From Paracoccaceae bacterium (GTDB lineage: Bacteria; Pseudomonadota; Alphaproteobacteria; Rhodobacterales; Rhodobacteraceae): a stretch of 59,325 bases of DNA. Shown here piece by piece: positions 56,280 through 59,325 of the stretch. Location of the stretch: NCBI GenBank assembly GCA_009920775.1, contig RFZI01000002.1, positions 1 through 59,325 of the forward strand, written 5' to 3'. The translations under genes were made by a program, and so were the position numbers. The number at the start of each line of letters is the position of its first letter. The first letter of the stretch is position 1. The notes beneath the pieces are model-generated. The model was not told where the DNA came from, made no database searches, and saw nothing but the letters and a program-made list of their open reading frames with translations.

Positions 56280-59026
56280 ACCAAATCCTCCGGCACGGCG
56301 GGGTCAGACGTGTTCCATTCGCCAAAGCGGGCAAGGTGATCGTAATAACTCCGGTCTTTGGTCGAGACCATCGCCTGCCGCGCAGAGAACCCATGCCTCA
56401 CATCGGCCCAATGCCGCATGAGCTTGAGAAAGAAGGCCCAGGTCTCATCGATCGGGCAATCCTCCATGGGCGCGGGCACAATCTTTTGTGTGCCAAGGGC
56501 GATAAACGCGGCGCCCGCCACCTTCGCCCTCCCGGCAGCGGCAAAGGCGCCTTGCTCGGCCATGGCGGCCTGCAACAAAAGCTGTTTGTCGAAGGCAATC
56601 TGCTGCGCTTCGGTCGAGACCTTTCCAGTCTTGTAGTCATAGATCAAAAGATCGCCGGCTTCTGTCCGGTCAATCCGGTCGGGCTTGGCCTTGAGCTTCA
56701 ATGGCGGCGAGGCAATGTCGACATGGCCTTGCGTTTCGCCGATCAGCGGCGATCCATCGCGGCGCCTCTCGATCTCGGTTTCAAGGAGCCAGTCGACGCC
56801 CTTTTCAAACCGCGCCAGCCACATACGGCGCACCGTTGGCCAAGGGCAGTTTGCCTCGAGCACTTCGCGGGCAACGTCCAAAAGCGCCTCTCGGGCGCCG
56901 CCTGCTTCGGGCGCAGGTCCGCCAAAAACAAAGCGGTGCAGGATCTCGTGTACGATCGTGCCACGCAGCGGGGCATCGGCGCTGGGCGTGAGCGGATCGA
57001 GCGCGCGCAGGCGCAGGATGCGCTCCGCATAGATCGCATAGGGACCAGAAAGCAAATTCGTCAGCCTGTTGATCCAGCGCGAGGCGACTGTCTCGGCCTC
57101 GTCCGAGCGGATCGCGCGGCTGATCCACACCTCGGGAGCAGCAACGGCCTGTTGGAAATCATGTGCCGCAAGGCCGATGCGCCGCTCGGGAAGCAAAAGC
57201 CCCGCCTCCGCCCGCATCCGACGATTGAGCCAAGGATCGGGCGCCGGAGCCTCGGGCCAGACCCCCTCGTTCATCCCCCCGAGGATCACCAGATCGGCCG
57301 ACTGAACTCGGGCTTCGAGTGTTCCGAGGATCAGGGCGTTGGGATGGCCGGTGTCCCGATCCCGAACCTCGGCGCCGCGCAAGAGCGATGCCAAAAGGAT
57401 GGCATAATCCCCTGCCGTGATCGGGCCGGCGGCATCGGCGTTTGCGGCCAGATCCGACACGATCTCTTTCGCCTTGCGCCCGGTGGCCTTGTCCCAAAGA
57501 TCGGCGCTGGGCTGCTTTCCGGGGCCGGCAGCGATGGCTTCGGCAAGGCCCAGATGGCGGGAAAGCTGATCGGCGAGCGGCGCTTTTTCGGTTTGGTGCT
57601 GGCCACAGAAGGTCGAGCCGACCCAATTTGCCCAAGCCTCTCGGCCCTCTCGCGGCCCACCGCCCCGTTCGGCCCAGGCAGCAAGATCCGCCGGCGAGGG
57701 CGAAGGAATAGCCTTGCGGCGCAGATAAAGTTCAAGCTCGCGGGTCCAGACCAGATGGCTGCCTCTGTCCTCGCCGCTCGCGGTAAGGGGGTGCTTGAGA
57801 AGAACCAAAAGGGCCTCAGAGCCAAGCTCGGCCTCCAGAAGGCCGGCAACGTGCCGCAGAAATCTGCCCGGAGGGGAAAGGTGCAGCGGCTGGCCGGCGC
57901 TATCGTCGGGCGCAATGTTCCAGCGGTCGAGGGCCGCCGCCACCTGACGGGTGAGCATCCGATCGGGGGTAATCAGCGCGGCAGTTTTTCCCTCATCGAT
58001 TGCTACGCGCATTCTCAGGGCGATGGTCTCAGCCTCGGCCCGCGGGTTCGGAGCCTCAACAAGCGTAACTTCGCCCATGGCGAGCCTCAGGTCCCCAAGG
58101 CGCGGCCCTTCGATGCGCCACTGATCGGTGACGGGTGCGGGCCGCAGGGCAAGCGAAATGATCCTGTTGCGCTCTGGGCTGGGAGCTGCGGCGCCGATCC
58201 AAGTCGCAACATCGGCCTTGCCGAGCCCAAGCCGATCCATCACGACCTTGAATCTGTATTGGGGGTGGTCTTCCGAATAGAGGGCGTCACCCATCCCCAG
58301 CCAGACCGCCTCGGGCAAATCGAAATCGAAACCGGGAAGAACGACTGCGCCCTTGGCAAGTCGCGCAACCGCTTCCATCAAGATCAGCGTGGCGCCGCGC
58401 GAGCCGGTCGATCCGGCGAGGATGATCGGATCGGATGGCTCGCTTTGCTTCCAGGTTTCGGCAAGCGACGAAAAAAGCGCACGCTGGAGGCTTTCAGGAT
58501 CGGGCGCTTCACCCGCGCTTTCGAAGAACGGAGAAACTATTTCGAGGAACCTGAGCGACCGCGCCCAATGGCCGGACTGGTCGCTCACATCGAGGGACCG
58601 GATGGCTTCGGGCGTCACGCCTTCCCCGTGCATCTCGGCGAAAAGGCGGGCGAGGCTTTCTGACAGGTCGAACAATGCTGCACGGGGGGCAAGGTCTGGC
58701 TCTGCTTCCAACAGCCGATCGACGAATTGCGAGATTTCGAGACGCCGCCGCAGCGGCGAAACGGCTGGTGGAAATCGCAAGGCTTCGACCCCACCAAGCA
58801 GCGAGGAAAGGGTCTCGATCCGGGGATGAAGCCGCGCCGGACCCGAGCTGAGGATCTCTGTGATCCGCCGCCGCATCCGCTCGGTGTTTACGATCAGTCG
58901 AATACGGGCAAACTCTTCCGGTGGAAGGGCTCCGAAGCGGTTCAAAAGCCCATCGATGAGCGCACTTGCAAAATCAACTCCGGGAGGGAGCGCGAAAAGG
59001 CCTGAGTTTCCGCGACCGTCAGCCAA
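56276..59026 (-). CDS. addB: Double-strand-break repair protein AddB, apparently shortened
   Basis: 916 residues from the TTG at 59026 (AGGGGG six bases upstream). Nuclease partner of AddA. FALPPGVDFASALIDGLL, LAGSTGSRGATLILMEAV, ITPDRMLTRQVAAALDRW (helicase-like), GTLEARVQSADLVILGGMNEGVWPEAPAPDPWLNRRMR, and the nuclease motif IYDYKTGKVSTEAQQI. At residue ~661/662 NRLTNLLSG runs directly into PYAIYAERILRL; in relatives I recall about 60 residues between these. The reading frame is kept, so an internal in-frame deletion of roughly 190 bases near 57043 is inferred. Relatives are ~980 residues. Confidence 0.88.
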   Translation of the reverse strand: MADGRGNSGLFALPPGVDFASALIDGLLNRFGALPPEEFARIRLIVNTERMRRRITEILSSGPARLHPRIETLSSLLGGVEALRFPPAVSPLRRRLEISQFVDRLLEAEPDLAPRAALFDLSESLARLFAEMHGEGVTPEAIRSLDVSDQSGHWARSLRFLEIVSPFFESAGEAPDPESLQRALFSSLAETWKQSEPSDPIILAGSTGSRGATLILMEAVARLAKGAVVLPGFDFDLPEAVWLGMGDALYSEDHPQYRFKVVMDRLGLGKADVATWIGAAAPSPERNRIISLALRPAPVTDQWRIEGPRLGDLRLAMGEVTLVEAPNPRAEAETIALRMRVAIDEGKTAALITPDRMLTRQVAAALDRWNIAPDDSAGQPLHLSPPGRFLRHVAGLLEAELGSEALLVLLKHPLTASGEDRGSHLVWTRELELYLRRKAIPSPSPADLAAWAERGGGPREGREAWANWVGSTFCGQHQTEKAPLADQLSRHLGLAEAIAAGPGKQPSADLWDKATGRKAKEIVSDLAANADAAGPITAGDYAILLASLLRGAEVRDRDTGHPNALILGTLEARVQSADLVILGGMNEGVWPEAPAPDPWLNRRMRAEAGLLLPERRIGLAAHDFQQAVAAPEVWISRAIRSDEAETVASRWINRLTNLLSGPYAIYAERILRLRALDPLTPSADAPLRGTIVHEILHRFVFGGPAPEAGGAREALLDVAREVLEANCPWPTVRRMWLARFEKGVDWLLETEIERRRDGSPLIGETQGHVDIASPPLKLKAKPDRIDRTEAGDLLIYDYKTGKVSTEAQQIAFDKQLLLQAAMAEQGAFAAAGRAKVAGAAFIALGTQKIVPAPMEDCPIDETWAFFLKLMRHWADVRHGFSARQAMVSTKDRSYYDHLARFGEWNTSDPAVPEDLV

Positions 59027-59325
59027 GAGCGCCCCCTATCCGCAAACGTTCGATCCAAGCGGCGGACCCCTCGAACTGAGCGATGCGACCATCGCCCTCG
59101 GGCGAAAGGACAAGCCTGAGCGCCGCCTTCGGGGCCGCAGTTCCGAGCCGGTCGGGCCATTCGATCAGACAGATGCCATCTTCAAAGGCGGCGTCGAGGC
59201 CCAGCTCGAGGATTTCATCAGGGCTTGTCAGACGATAGAGATCACAATGCCAAATCTCAGCCTCTGGGTCGTCGTAGGTCTGGACCAGCGTAAAAGTCGG
59301 GGACGGGACATCCTCTTCGCGCCCA
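59019..59325 (-). CDS. tsaE: tRNA threonylcarbamoyladenosine biosynthesis ATPase TsaE (5' end outside window)
   Basis: Only the C-terminal ~101 residues are present; the N-terminus with the P-loop is beyond the right edge. EDVPSPTFTLVQTYD, DLYRLTSPDEILELGLDAAFEDGICLIEWPDRLG match TsaE (YjeE), which works with TsaB/TsaD to make t6A37 of tRNA. Its stop overlaps the addB TTG start by eight bases. The amgK/murU-type genes usual between tsaE and addB in related genomes are not present. Confidence 0.9.
   Translation of the reverse strand, partial: GREEDVPSPTFTLVQTYDDPEAEIWHCDLYRLTSPDEILELGLDAAFEDGICLIEWPDRLGTAAPKAALRLVLSPEGDGRIAQFEGSAAWIERLRIGGALG

Noticed and set aside
56186-58663. 825-residue forward-strand open frame
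   Set aside because: Antisense to addB; composition is that of a complement strand.
1-59325. tRNA, rRNA, IS element, prophage or CRISPR
   Set aside because: None recognised on either strand; intergenic gaps are almost all under 170 bases.

Overview
The window looks like a chromosomal segment from an alphaproteobacterium of the Rhodobacterales (Roseobacter/Rhodobacteraceae type). The evidence is high GC, protein families with the typical roseobacter wording, and gene order: rimP-nusA-ylxR-infB, grpE-hrcA, rph-rdgB-hemW, parB-parA-rsmG-mnmG-mnmE-rho-hemJ, maf-aroE-coaE-dnaQ, secB-fxsA-tim44-smr, hslUV, trxA-addAB-tsaE. About 43 kb in, between hemJ and maf, a 370-base non-coding stretch carries five DnaA-box-like sites and AT-rich segments. 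Two perfect 16-bp parS sites lie 3.5-5.5 kb away beside parAB. I read this as the chromosome replication origin region. It is core housekeeping sequence: I see no IS element, prophage, CRISPR array, tRNA or rRNA.

Layout. 1-4.5 kb (minus): infB (partial), ylxR-like, nusA and rimP, a transcription/translation operon with a promoter and attenuator-like hairpin ahead of rimP. 4.5-11.7 kb: a secreted glycine/asparagine-rich protein, pip, ubiG, marR, a nitrilase-family amidase, grxC, comF, an NDUFAF5-like methyltransferase, hemH and a small exported peptide. 11.8-13.6 kb: two L,D-transpeptidases around a CAP-domain lipoprotein. 13.6-22.7 kb: an RNA methyltransferase, a pair of ABC half-transporters, cca, two Nudix enzymes, hslO and a membrane protein. 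22.8-28.6 kb: argG, a sulfotransferase-like protein, a broken class IV aminotransferase, a ribokinase-type sugar kinase and maeB. 28.7-35.6 kb: mutS, grpE-hrcA, rph-rdgB-hemW. 35.6-43.3 kb: chromosome segregation, tRNA modification, rho, hemJ and oriC. 43.3-59.3 kb: maf-aroE-coaE-dnaQ, secB, fxsA, tim44-smr, an MFS transporter, hslVU, a capsule-export-like protein, trxA, addAB and tsaE (partial).

Themes. Translation and RNA: infB, nusA, rimP, mnmE/mnmG, rsmG, cca, rph. Replication, repair and segregation: oriC, parABS, dnaQ, mutS, addAB. Proteostasis and redox: grpE/hrcA, hslUV, hslO, secB, trxA, grxC. Haem: hemH, hemW, hemJ. Wall: L,D-transpeptidases.

What stands out is not a new enzymatic system but the genome architecture. 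First, four recognisable genes are damaged or shortened: an aminotransferase with an internal deletion plus frameshift, mnmE and tim44 with frameshifts (the tim44 shift fuses its frame to smr), and addB with an apparent in-frame internal deletion. Second, four convergent gene pairs end on the same CTAG tetranucleotide, so their stop codons overlap, and a fifth pair does so on TTAG. Third, a divergent pair shares a CATG start. Fourth, mnmG starts inside a parS site and maf starts at a DnaA box. Whether the frameshifts are biological or errors in the sequence cannot be decided from the window alone.
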